This document shows positions 48,788 through 59,070 of a stretch of 64,000 nucleotides of DNA, one piece after another (the stretch's first letter is position 1; every line of letters starts with the position of its first letter). The stretch comes from Dendrocalamus latiflorus (Eukaryota > Streptophyta > Magnoliopsida > Poales > Poaceae), in NCBI GenBank assembly GCA_017311315.1, contig CM029609.1, forward strand, positions 42,493,166-42,557,165. The letters are read 5' to 3'. The notes under the pieces were generated by a model. That model saw only the letters and a program-made list of their open reading frames with translations, did not search any database and was not told the origin of the DNA. A program made the position numbers and the translations under genes.

Positions 48788-51508
48788 AAAACCCCCCAAA
48801 CCGCCTTCTTGTGCAAGCCATCTCTCGGTCGCCCTAAAGTCTCTTGGATTCGTTCTAGAGCTTGTACACACCCCATACAACCCTCCCGAGCGGTCAATTG
48901 TTTTCCTTCACTCACCATCGTCGACGCCATCGTCTCCCTGCGCCGGTGAGCCCTTCCTTGCAATCTCCTTTGTTTCTCAATAAATATTCAATTGCTCCTG
49001 TTCCTAGCATCTCAAAGGTGTCCTGATTACACTATTGAGCCCGCCTTAGCATGAGCATAGCTCTAGAGCTCTGACGGCGTGAGCCCTTGCCGGTGGAAAG
49101 GACCTCACTGTGGACAGCTCAACTTGAGCTATCCTAGCCTAAGCCACTTCTACCGTTGAGTTCACCTTGGCCCGTAGTTGGTTAAAAACCCTAGCAACTC
49201 ATCGAAATTCCACTGGAGTTGCCTTGTGCCATGCCCTAACTCGTGCCGCTTCATGTCACCGTAGGCCAAAATCATCGCTCTTCATGTCCAGCCAACCTCA
49301 AAAATGGAACCCCAAGACCTTGAGGAACCCGTAGATATCCTTGGTTGCCGTCGGCCACCTTCGCCGACGCTCAATCGGCCACCGCCACCGCTGCGTTGTT
49401 CTCCTGCCCTGTAGCGGTAGAAGGTAGAAGACAACGACGACACGACTCAATCTCGTCTGTCCGCATCGCCATCAACGGTCCACATGCGGGTGCCATTTGG
49501 GCCGAATCGCTTGCAAGTTCTTGGGCCAAGCCAGTACTGTTGAGTACTGTTCACCCAAAATATTTGACCCGCAACTGTTGGAACCCAGTACTGTAGCTAT
49601 CGATTCGTGATAAACTGTGTTGAACCAGTTGCTGTTCATCAAAACTCGAATTTACAAAAATACTCTATTTTGACCGTTTCAACCCCATGAATCCATTTCC
49701 GACCTCCGTTTTGTCAAATCAAATCTCAATGAAAATCCCAACTCACCCAATTCAAAAATCAATCATCCATTTCTAAAAAGCCTATCATCCATTTCCAAAA
49801 TCTGTATATAACCTTTTTGATTGTCCCGGACCTATCCAATCCAATTCTAGCCTGTCAACCAACCAAATATTGTTGGACCCCGACCACCAAACCCAACCCA
49901 TTTCCTTTTATGTCCTTTCTTGTTTTTAATTGCATTTTGTTCCCAGCTTGCATTTTGCAAGGTAGGAACTTGTTTGACCCCGTTTTCTACGCTAGTGATC
50001 GGACCAAACGAGTTGATCAACTGAAGAGCTGCAAAGGCAAATGAAGTAAGTTTGAAGCCGGTCAAGAAGATCAAGAACAACATAAAGAAGGCAAGTCACA
50101 TGTTTTTTATCACGTTGAACCTACAATTTGTTAATTATTTATTTATCAGTATTTCCATTATCCTTTATTTGAGAGCTGATATTTTATGTACAATAAATTG
50201 TTTAGAATGACATGATATCTAGTTACATCCTACCACTGAAAAAGCCATATTTACTTTGATGGCCATATTCACCTTGACAAGACTTAGTAAAGCTAAGTCT
50301 ACTACTTAAATAATCATGGTAGTGTAGGAAACTCAACTATTTCATACTACTGTTTAACATATCATTTTTGCCTGTACTTATACACAATTGTTTCTTGGGA
50401 ATTGATTATCATGAGAATTACATGTTGGCTTTTGGCCGGTAGAATTGTTGAATTGGCTCTAGGGTAAGGGGGTCTAGTGGAAAGCCACTAGGTGACATTC
50501 GTCCACGACTTTACCCTAAGGTTGTGTAGTTAATGTCTCAGAGTGAAGTGCTGGTATAGTTGGAGAAATAAGAATGACCTTATGCTGAACAAAGAACATA
50601 ATGATCGCCCAACTACAAGTTTTGACTTGTCAAACCTGGTTTAATAGCTGCTTAAATCAATTGAATCTCTACAGGAGTGAGAAGTGTTAGTATGGGAGGG
50701 GCAAAACCATACTGAACAACGGTAGATTCCTCTCAGGACGGGCAGAAGATATCTGGCCGTGTCGGCAGATACCCAGGTCTGAGTTGGAGGTCTACCAGGT
50801 AGAGCCTATATAAAAAGATGAGCAGTGAAACGACCTTATTTTCTTAACTCAGTCATGAGGGTTAAGAAATTCTTGTATGGGAAAGCTATGCAACTCTACG
50901 GAGTAATCACAATAGTATCTTGAATACGCTGTGCTTCCGGTAAAAGAAGCTATGTTCATGGGTGATTCCAACAGCAAGGTATAAGTAGATTTGGAAATGA
51001 GTTGAAAGATGCTGAGGTCTATTAATCAAGTTTTGAAACCCCAAATCTTATGTAGTTATTATTCTTTTGTATTTAAAACATTGACAAATAAAATTTGCAT
51101 CCACATCATAATGAAACAACTATACTCCTGTCATTTGAGAATCCTGGCAAGTAGCTATATAGCTTTTCTCCATGTGATTTGCTGAGTATGGTTAATGGTA
51201 CTCAGTCTTTCAATGTCTCCACCACAATAGATACCAAAAGAAAAGAGAATGTTGCAAGTTTTCCTGTTAGGGTTACGACCGCACTCAAGCGTTCCTGTGG
51301 AGCTTTCTTCGGTTCTTCTGAATGTAAGGAAAATTTTGGGCTTAGATGCCCTTATTGTTACTAAAATTGACCGTTATGTCTTATTTTAATCAATTTAACT
51401 TCTTTTAATTATACGTGAGCAGGTATGGTACTCTTTCTATCTGCGACAAAACTCCTGAGCTATTACGGGTGGTTCGACGTCCCTGTTCCCAAAAATAAAT
51501 GCGTTACA

Positions 51509-52340
51509 AGATATATCTTCCTACTCCTTGTAAACTCTCTCTCCTACAGTCGAGACGCTGTCCTTTCTTCATATATGCTGACATGAGTGGAGATTCTATA
51601 CGCTTTTCTGTGGTGATTTTTGGGCTAGTTTAAGGGAACTTTGTCTCTGCAAGTCCATCAAAATAATAAAAATAAAAGAAGCAATGTGCCCTAGGGAATA
51701 GATGGACATAGTTTTTTTTAACATCATGAGCACAACAGGTAAGTATCCACGTACGCACACAACACTACACACTTATATATAGTCGCGGCGTGGGTACATT
51801 TAATACATACGCTTAAAACAAGACAGAGACTGAAAAGTCTCCGAAGCACAAACAGACTCTTTAATCACTAAATATACTCATATATACATACATACATTGT
51901 TTACATAAACAGCACCAAACTCCCAAAAATCGCGGCTCTAAGCCGGGCGGGGCAGCACGCCCACTGGCATGCCTGTCATCCGAGCGAACGGTCGGTCGCA
52001 GAGATGGACAAAGTTGGGGTACAATCTTGCATTGCTGACCCTGACTTGCGACAGTGACCAGCTTAATTACAAATGAAAATATCGACAAAACTAGTCTAAC
52101 AAATGAAAATATCGACAAAACTAGTCTACATCTCGAGTTTTAATTTTATATTTCCTCTAGTGAAAACCTCTGTAAGGTCAAGGTCCGCGTCTACGCTTCT
52201 TAAGAAATTCCAATTCCAGCCTTACACATCCTCAGGTTTGGACTTTGGACAATTCTAAGTACCATACACATTACATAATACAATAGAGTCATCAACAAAT
52301 TGCATCGCTGCGTCCAATTTTATACATACTAGCAACGTAA
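51509..52340 (+). other. Segment upstream of a Helitron-like terminus
   Basis: Mixed sequence. A GC-richer stretch at 51925-52060 gives a minus-strand frame of 85 codons (51861-52118) without a recognised domain; it might be a captured 3' gene fragment if the Helitron reading is right. The 5' end (TC...) of a Helitron could not be placed. A 25-base block GAAAATATCGACAAAACTAG is duplicated in tandem at about 52074 and 52105. Confidence 0.35.
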
Positions 52341-52362
52341 GCGCGGCATTACGCCGCACTAG
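52341..52362 (+). mobile_element. Helitron-like 3' terminus
   Basis: GCGCGGCATTACGCCGC forms a GC-rich hairpin just before ACTAG followed by T, matching the hairpin plus CTRR end and A/T insertion rule of plant Helitrons. Only the 3' end is recognised. Confidence 0.55.
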
Positions 52363-52616
52363 TTACTATGTGGACTGAAGTAAAAGAGACGACAATTCAC
52401 GAATAAGTTCTTTTTAAAAAATTAAGGACACATACGTAATTTTGGAAAAAACCAAAAGCCTTTTTCGTAAAAAACTAAGGACCTGTAAGGATTTGTACGT
52501 AACTAAACGAGGACCCATACGTAATTTTGGAAGACTGTGGGGTGTTATCCTGTGAAAGGATATGCAATTTCGGTGGATATTATTTAACAACTAGTTACTA
52601 TAATAAAAGACAAAAA
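52363..52616. other. Junction segment left of the truncated gypsy element
   Basis: Non-coding. ACTAGTTACTAT occurs at both of its ends (about 52358 and 52590). TACGTAATTTTGGAA occurs twice (about 52433 and 52519). It separates the Helitron-like end from the truncated gag. Confidence 0.35.
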
Positions 52617-52925
52617 CTATATATTTGCAAGGGTAATCCAACTATCTGCACTTAATGGTTCAGTTGTTTCTGAAAAGATAAGCGGTCGAGTTTTCAGAAA
52701 CGTTGCAAATTTAATTGCTGTCGTACTTGATGTTGACATTGATTCCGCTGGTGCCATTGTGTCAGTAGACTGTTGTTCTACACTCTCGATTTGCCTGTGT
52801 TGGTCTTTAATTTGATCTTTCTTCATGACAGCTTGGGCTTCCATTACTGTAGACTGTTCTTTAAGGTTTCTTTTCTTCATCTGTCGTGCGGCTAAAATCT
52901 CAATCTGCTTCATGATATTCTGCAC
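52617..52925 (-). pseudogene. N-terminal gypsy gag fragment
   Basis: Minus strand ATG 52925. A Lys/Gln-rich, coiled-coil-like start leads into FLKTRPLIFSETTEPLSAD and SW, which resembles the beginning of the retrotransposon gag domain (FLKxxPPxFxGxxxPxxADxW). Homology stops right after that point and a stop follows within a few codons, so gag, pol and the 3' LTR have been deleted. It is in the expected order and orientation behind the primer-binding site and LTR at 54422-57439. Confidence 0.75.
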
Positions 52926-54421
52926 TTAATATTTAGGAATCAGTTCTGTAACATTTTTGGGCTAGCAAGGGAAAGTAAGACGAAATCAAGATAAGAGCAA
53001 AAGTAGGAAAGAAATTGCTTGGGGGAAAATTAAACAATTTTCCTGATCACTTCCTAAAATACTATTTCTCACTTCCTATATATTTGCAAGGGTAATCCAA
53101 TTTCTTCTGACATTCGACGCCACTCATGGAATTAATTCAACCCTATTTTGCTCTTACTTACACAGTTACACTCTAATAATTGTACTGATTTTGCTTCCAT
53201 CACCTACTATCTACCTCTATACTACTTCTTTCCGTTGATTGCTCTTAACACCTTTGTTGGCTAAATTCTAAACATTCATTTTTATTTATTGAATCCTCCC
53301 ATTATATATTTCTATATTTTTAAATTCATTGATCAGTTCGTGACTACTTAGCCTTATTCTAATTCGCAATTTCAATCATAACCCTACAGATCTGACCTTA
53401 AATTTGTCGTAGTCCAGCTCTTTTGTTTTAAGTCTATCAACATTGTCTGCTTCAGACTATTTTAGAGTTTTGATTCCTCCCACCATTGTGTCACAATCTC
53501 GTTAGGCTCATTCAATCATCAACTAAACTCTTATTACCTGCTTCTAAATTAATTCACTATCCTTTGTATCCACCGAAAATTGAACATAGCATTATGGCTA
53601 GGGTTTTAATCCACTTAAAATTTGTACTATTGACTCATTTTGTTAATCAAATATAACTTCTCTAATATCTTTGGTTATCTTTCACGTCATAATTCAATCC
53701 CTTACGGATTTATCTATTTTCTCCCATTTATGACTCTCTTAGATGGAATTTAACCTATTCATTGCAATCAGGAATTTGCATTTAAGTTCCTCCAAGATTT
53801 AGAGTTTAATAGATAAGAGGGGAATCAGAACAGAAGAAAATAGATACAGGCTGAGACGAAGTAAGGTAGGAGTAGAAAAATTTTCCACATAAACTTTGTT
53901 TAAAACTCAAGATTAACTTTAAAAAAAAATTTCTTCACAAATTGCTCATATCTAGAAGCCTACCGGCTACTAGTGCAATTTGGCTACTATTACAATCAGA
54001 AAACTTCGTCTACTCAATTGGTTTTACCCGTTATATCAAGGGAATTAAACGGGCATTAGGTGCTAATTACTTAAACGGTGACCTCAACTTTTCAAAAGGA
54101 AAAATTTTGGTCAAGGTATTCGTGCTATCCTTCTTAACACCATCCTTAGCACTTCTACTAAAGTTAGTTTTCGTTCCATTTGGTTTAGACTTACAGTAAG
54201 GAGTTAGTCTAAACGGCTACTCGTATTTTTGAGCTTTTGACCAATCCAAACAAAATTTTTAATGCATGTCTAGGAAAGATAAGGCAGACATAGGAAGAGT
54301 GAGGCAGCAATATTACTTATGATTTTTGTAACCCTTTTGTATCATAAATTTAGATTTTGTAGAATCGTGTTCCTATCGAAATCAAACCTATACTTAGGGT
54401 TACATCCTACAGTCAAGCATA
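52926..54421 (-). other. 5' untranslated internal region of the truncated gypsy element
   Basis: About 1.5 kb between the primer-binding site and the gag ATG, AT-rich and without long frames on the element's strand. The 85-aa plus frame at 53942-54199 is judged spurious. A 25-base block is shared between 52617-52641 and 53076-53100 in direct orientation. Confidence 0.55.
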
Positions 54422-54433
54422 GCTCTGATACCA
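54422..54433 (-). other. Primer-binding site complementary to initiator tRNA-Met
   Basis: On the minus strand TGGTATCAGAGC begins two bases after the end of the LTR (GGCGTTACA AG). This is the classical plant LTR-retrotransposon PBS. It fixes the 54436-57439 LTR as a 5' LTR and the element's orientation as minus. Confidence 0.95.
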
Positions 54434-54435
54434 CT

Positions 54436-57400
54436 TGTAACGCCCCCAATTTTTGGGACCAGGGACGCCGTACCACCCGCAACTGCCCAAGAGTTCAGTT
54501 GCGGATCACAGAAGCATCACGCCTGCTTGTAAGCCATTTAAAAAGAGTTAATTTGATTAAAGTAAGACCTAATGGCCAGCTTTAACGACAATAAGGGCAT
54601 CCAAACCCAAAACTTAACTTACATACAGAAGAGCCGAAGAAAACTCCACAGGAACACTTGAGTGCGGTCGTAACCCTAATGCGAAATCTTGAATTGCTTC
54701 CTTTTTCTTCTGGTATATGTTGGGGGAAAATTATGCAAGCCTGAGTACTCCGACCCCGTACTCAGCAAATCACATGTGGAAAATAATATATATAACTATA
54801 TGCTAGTATTCTCAAGGGAAGGGAGTATAGTGTTTTATTAAGAGGTGGATGCAATTTTATTTGCAAAAAAATAAACTTTTAAAACAATTGCTCCTTAAGA
54901 TCAGGGGTTTTCTGTTATCAGATAAAATCTCATCAATACTCAATTTAACAACCTCAGAAACACTACTTATGCCTCGTTGTTGGAATCACCCAATTAACAC
55001 AGCTTCATTAACCGGAAGCACGGCGTATTCGAATACCATTTATTTCACTCTGCAGAGCTGCCCTGCTTTACCCACAAGATTTCTTAACCCACGTCTGGCA
55101 TTAAGAAAACATGGCTTTTCGCTGCTCAATTCTTTATATAGCCTCTACCTAGTAGACTTCCTCAATAAGCCCAGGCCACTCCTGACTTACACCAATAAGC
55201 TCAGGATACCTCTGACTTATCTCAGTCTACTATTGTGCGGCTCACATAACACATGATCGAGGTTCAGATCGACCGGTCAGATTGTTCAAATAAAATAACC
55301 AACTTCCATACGGCCCTACTCAGCCCCTTCCGTATGGACTTGCACGGTGCCTCCAGACTGCGTCTGTAGAGGTTCAATCGAACTTGAGCAGCTACTAGAC
55401 CAGGGTTGACGTATCAACACTTGTGGTTGGGCGATCACTGTGTCTCTTACTTAGCACAAGGTTCTTGCCCTTATCTTTTTCCTGAGGTCCGCAGCCTCAG
55501 GCTCAGGGTAAAGCGGTGGACGAAGTCCTCCACGGACCTCCACACCATTTTTACCCCAACTTGCACACCAGCACGGGTAAAGCGGTGGACGAAGTCCTCC
55601 ACGGACCTCCACACCCTTTTTACCCTAACTTGCACACCAGCTTCACCGGCCTAGGGTACGGTGTCCCATACCACCCTACCCTCTCCGGGTTTTTCAATTC
55701 TACCGGCCAACGGCCAGAGTCACTTAGTAGTGTAACATGTTGAATAAAATGATATTGTATACATTTACATCATATATTAATTCTTACTAAGGTTGTCAAG
55801 GTGAATATGGCCATCAAGGTAAACAGGGCTCTGTATCGGTGGTAGGATTATCTAGATAGCATGCCATTCTAAACCTTTGTTTTAAGCAATTATCAGTTCA
55901 CAACTATCAATAATGAAAATACATTAAATAATTAATGTAAATTTCAGGGGATTCAATATTATCAAAAACATGTGACTTGCCTTGCAGACTTATGATTTCG
56001 ACAATTTCGTATTCTTCGATTTCTGGGCCTTGATCTTGATCTGAAGCTTCGTATTCTTGAATCAGCTGATCCTCGACGTCACGTGCTAGCGTAAAGCAAA
56101 GAAATTAATTTAATTCCACGCTCGACGAAAATGAGCTAGGAATAAAGAAATGGAAATAACAAAATAAATTCAATTAAAATTCAAATAAAATAGGTTTGGG
56201 ATTTTTGGAGGCTTGGCATGAATATTTGGAGCTATGAAATGGATTGGCGGGCTCGAAACGGATCCGGGGAGTATAAACATGTATTTTTGAATTTGGGTCA
56301 AGTACTATTCATTAGACTCGGTCGGTTACTATTCCTCGGGTTCAGCGATGCGGTTCGGCGCGACCAGCTCGGCCTGGCCCGGTCGGGCGCGCCTGGTGCG
56401 GGCGGAGGCGGCTTGGCTCAGCCAGCTCGGGCGGGCCGGGTCGGAGGAACAGTGCCGAACGACACTGTTCTTCTTCCTCCTCAGGCGAGCGCGCGCGCAG
56501 AGAACAGGGGAGGGTGGCGGCGGCTGGTGGCGGCGCTCCGGTGCCTTGCGACACAAACCAAGGGTATGGTTGGGTTCGTGGCAGTGATAGGAGTCCATTT
56601 TTGGCGGTTGGAGGGCCGGCGGAGGTGGCATTCGCCGGCGGCGAGGACTTTTCTCCCACGGCCGTTTTTGAAATTGCAGGTGGAGGGGAGGCTCCTGGGG
56701 AGATTGGGCCGGTGTTTAAGCATCATTGGGGATAGTTGAGGCTAGTGGAGGTGGTGGTTTAGGCTAGGGTGGCCGGAGTTATGCTGGCCACGTTGACTGG
56801 TTTTGGAGGTGGGGCGGCTCACGGCGCCGGGGGAGATGGGTGACCGAGAGGCTAAGACGGCGGGCGGGGTAGGTTCCTAGGGGCTTAGAGAAGCTACCAG
56901 TGAAAGTAATTGGGGAATGGTCGGCCGGAGAATTGGAATTGAGTTAGGGCACGGGATTGGGGAATTCGGCCATTACCGGCAATGGAGGGGGCAAGAGGCG
57001 AATTCGGTTGGTGGGGAGCTTCACTGGTGTGCAAGGGGGAGGTCGGAAGGGTCCCTTGGCTTTTAAAGAGGCTCGAAGGAGGTTGGCACCGAGGGCGGGG
57101 CAGAGAGCGCACAGAGAGGGCAGGAGCAGCTGGCCGGGCAGCAATTAAGCGTTCGGCCGGGGCAGGGGAGGCGTGGCACAGCTCGTGCACGTCTGGCGGA
57201 TGCGCAGGCGCGAGAAGACGCAAGGTGGCGAGGTGGCCGACTTGGGGAGCAAGGCGGCGGTGATATTTTCGGACAGCGCACAGGGACAGCGCGAAATCGG
57301 TGGAGGGACGAGATTGCTTCAAGATTCGTGCGCAAATTTGGGTGTAGATTGGTGAGAATTAGGCTCTAGTTTAAGACTTTGCAACCCGATTTGGGAATTG

Positions 57401-57439
57401 AATTGTTTTTCAAATTTTTGAAAAATTCAGGTCATTACA
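54436..57439 (-). mobile_element. 5' LTR of a truncated gypsy element (LTR C, 3004 bp)
   Basis: Minus-strand start TGTAATGACCTGAATTTTTC, end GGGGGCGTTACA, then the PBS. It shares blocks with LTR A (CTGAGTAC..., AGGGTTACGACCGCACTCAAG, GCAAGGCAAGTCACATG-like), so it is the same family. A GC-rich portion at 56340-57340 gives long but meaningless frames on both strands. It contains the tandem 69-bp repeat at 55506-55643. The partner LTR is missing, so no target duplication can be checked. Confidence 0.88.
55506..55643. repeat. Two tandem copies of a 69-bp unit inside LTR C
   Basis: GGGTAAAGCGGTGGACGAAG begins both units (about 55506 and 55575). The copies differ by a few bases, including CCATTTTTACCCC versus CCCTTTTTACCCT. 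A dominant direct repeat, non-coding in context. Confidence 0.9.
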
Positions 57440-59070
57440 GCATGCAAGCGGCTTTGTCCTTTCGCCCAACTAGCTGTTCCACAACAGTGCTTGCTCTTCC
57501 TGTCGATCCGTGTGACGATTGATGGAGCTATTGAGATTGAATCGCTTAATCCTCTCTCATGTCACTTTAGATATACACATGTAGAGAGAGACTAACACAT
57601 ATAGAAAAACTTCTTGAGACTGAATTGCTCAATCTCTATTTTCCTCAACTCTTTTCAGCTCTTACAGCTTATCTCTTACATAACAGAAATTACTTGATTT
57701 AAATAAGTCTCATGCATATACACACACCACCTTCACGCACCCACTAAGTTGGCCTATTCTCATACCTCCTGGAATCTCTCCATAATTGTAGGATCTGAAA
57801 TGGCAACAGAGGGGGTGAATGGTGCCTTTTAAAAAATTGCCCCAAAGTATCCACTAAAGTCTCCTCTCCAATAGCTATGAAAGCTATGAAAAAGAATTCA
57901 TATGCTCACTGGAAACTTAAGCTAACAGAGAGAGAAGCAAAGCAATAAAGACTAAAGCAAGGCATGCAGCAAAAACCAAAAGCCAGAGTAAATCAGTAGC
58001 CAAAAATAAAGGAGGCCGGTCTGACCGCAATACATAAGCCGGTCAGACCGCCTGAAGGCTGCTAGTCAGACTGCAGCATGAAGGCCGGTCAGACTGCTCT
58101 CTCTGGGCCGGTCAGACCGCATTGGGCAGGCCGGTCAGACCGCCTGAAGGCCACCGATCGGACCGCCATAGGGTGGCCGGTCTGACCGCAATGCACCGAC
58201 CGGTCAGACCGGGCCAAACCCTAGAGGTCTGACCGGCCTCCCGAGAACAGAGCACGAACTGCTGAAGAATTCTTTTGCACTGTTTTTACTGAAGAAGCTG
58301 AACTGAGGGAAAATTCCAAACTCCTGCTGATCCCCTTTGGGCCAAAAGAGAAGAACTTTGAACTAAATAGCAGGAGAGCCTTGGGAATCAAAAGATATGG
58401 CCAGAAGAGCAGGAAATCAATACTTGTGCACAAATCTGAAAACTAATAGAAAAAGGGAGTTGATTTCCAAAATAGTTCCCATACTTGAGTCTATTGCTCG
58501 GAACCTGAGAAACTCAACTAGGAATGACCTCACAACAGTAATGCATGAAACTTAGGCCATCTTTTGAAGGGAAATCACAAGAACCAAACCTCCCCTGACA
58601 TCAAACCCTAAAAACAAGGAAACAGAGCAAAAGTATTTCTTCATTTCCTGGGAAGGATTTGGATGAGAAGATGATTGCATTAGGAATATGATAGCCAAAT
58701 GGCTTTGGGATTAATTCCTATCCAAAGCATGTCCATTTTGCACTTCTCAACTAAAGAATCACTTCAAGGAAACAAAATGCAGACAGAGCAAAAACACAGA
58801 GAGCACAAACGGGAATAACTCAAGCTCATTCCTTCTCACATTGATTCAACACCATGAATGCTTTACTAAGAGGAATGATTACACAGGAGTGTTCTACATC
58901 CACACACTACATCCCCATACGCTCTTAAGGAGAAAAGCCTCTCATCACACTACATGCTTGAGAGGAAACTCACGTACTCAACACAGAGCTCACTCCCTTG
59001 AGCTCTCTCTCAACTGGAATGCCTCCACTGCTGCCTCCCTCTTCTCTTTTTGAAGGCAACACTTCACCCC
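57440..59070. repeat. GGTCAGACCG repeat family, copy 2, left part
   Basis: Blocks GATTGAATCGCTTAATCC (about 57535), CACGCACCCACTAAGT (57735) and GTAGGATCTGAAATGGCAACAG (about 57788) match the 23.3 and 26.8-27.0 kb regions. The motif array follows at 58012-58243. The remainder to 59070 is AT-rich with no recognised gene. The unit is interrupted at 59071 by LTR B and resumes at 62568. Confidence 0.55.
58012..58243. repeat. Cluster of GGTCAGACCG / GGTCTGACCG motifs
   Basis: About ten copies of the palindromic decamer GGTCAGACCG or one-base variants occur in 230 bases with irregular spacing (15-35 bases), often preceded by GCC. It is a dispersed, recurring motif cluster; three weaker clusters lie at 20.8, 22.4 and 25.0 kb. 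Confidence 0.85.

Larger units (their letters stand above)
45132..51508 (+). mobile_element. Solo LTR of a large Ty3/gypsy element (LTR A), TSD AGATA, with two nested insertions
   Basis: It begins TGAAACAACCCAAAAATTC and ends AAATGCGTTACA, with the 5-bp duplication AGATA on both sides (45127-45131 and 51509-51513). After subtracting the nested hAT and solo LTR with their duplications, the LTR is about 3.2 kb. It is homologous in the same orientation to 59071-62562 (shared AAGAAGGCAAGT block and aligned ends) and, inverted, to 54436-57439 (shared GTGATTTGCTGAGTA and GGGTTACGACCGCACTCAAG blocks). No internal coding region remains, so the element was reduced by LTR-LTR recombination. GC-rich frames inside are not genes. 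RIRE3/RIRE8-type rice elements have LTRs of this size; the family name needs a search. Confidence 0.9.

Noticed and set aside
48350..48949. 199-aa plus-strand frame
   Set aside because: It crosses the boundary of a solo LTR (48787) into the host LTR, so it cannot be an ancestral gene.
56218..57355. Many overlapping frames of 60-173 aa on both strands
   Set aside because: GC-rich part of LTR C; frames overlap on all phases and have no motif.
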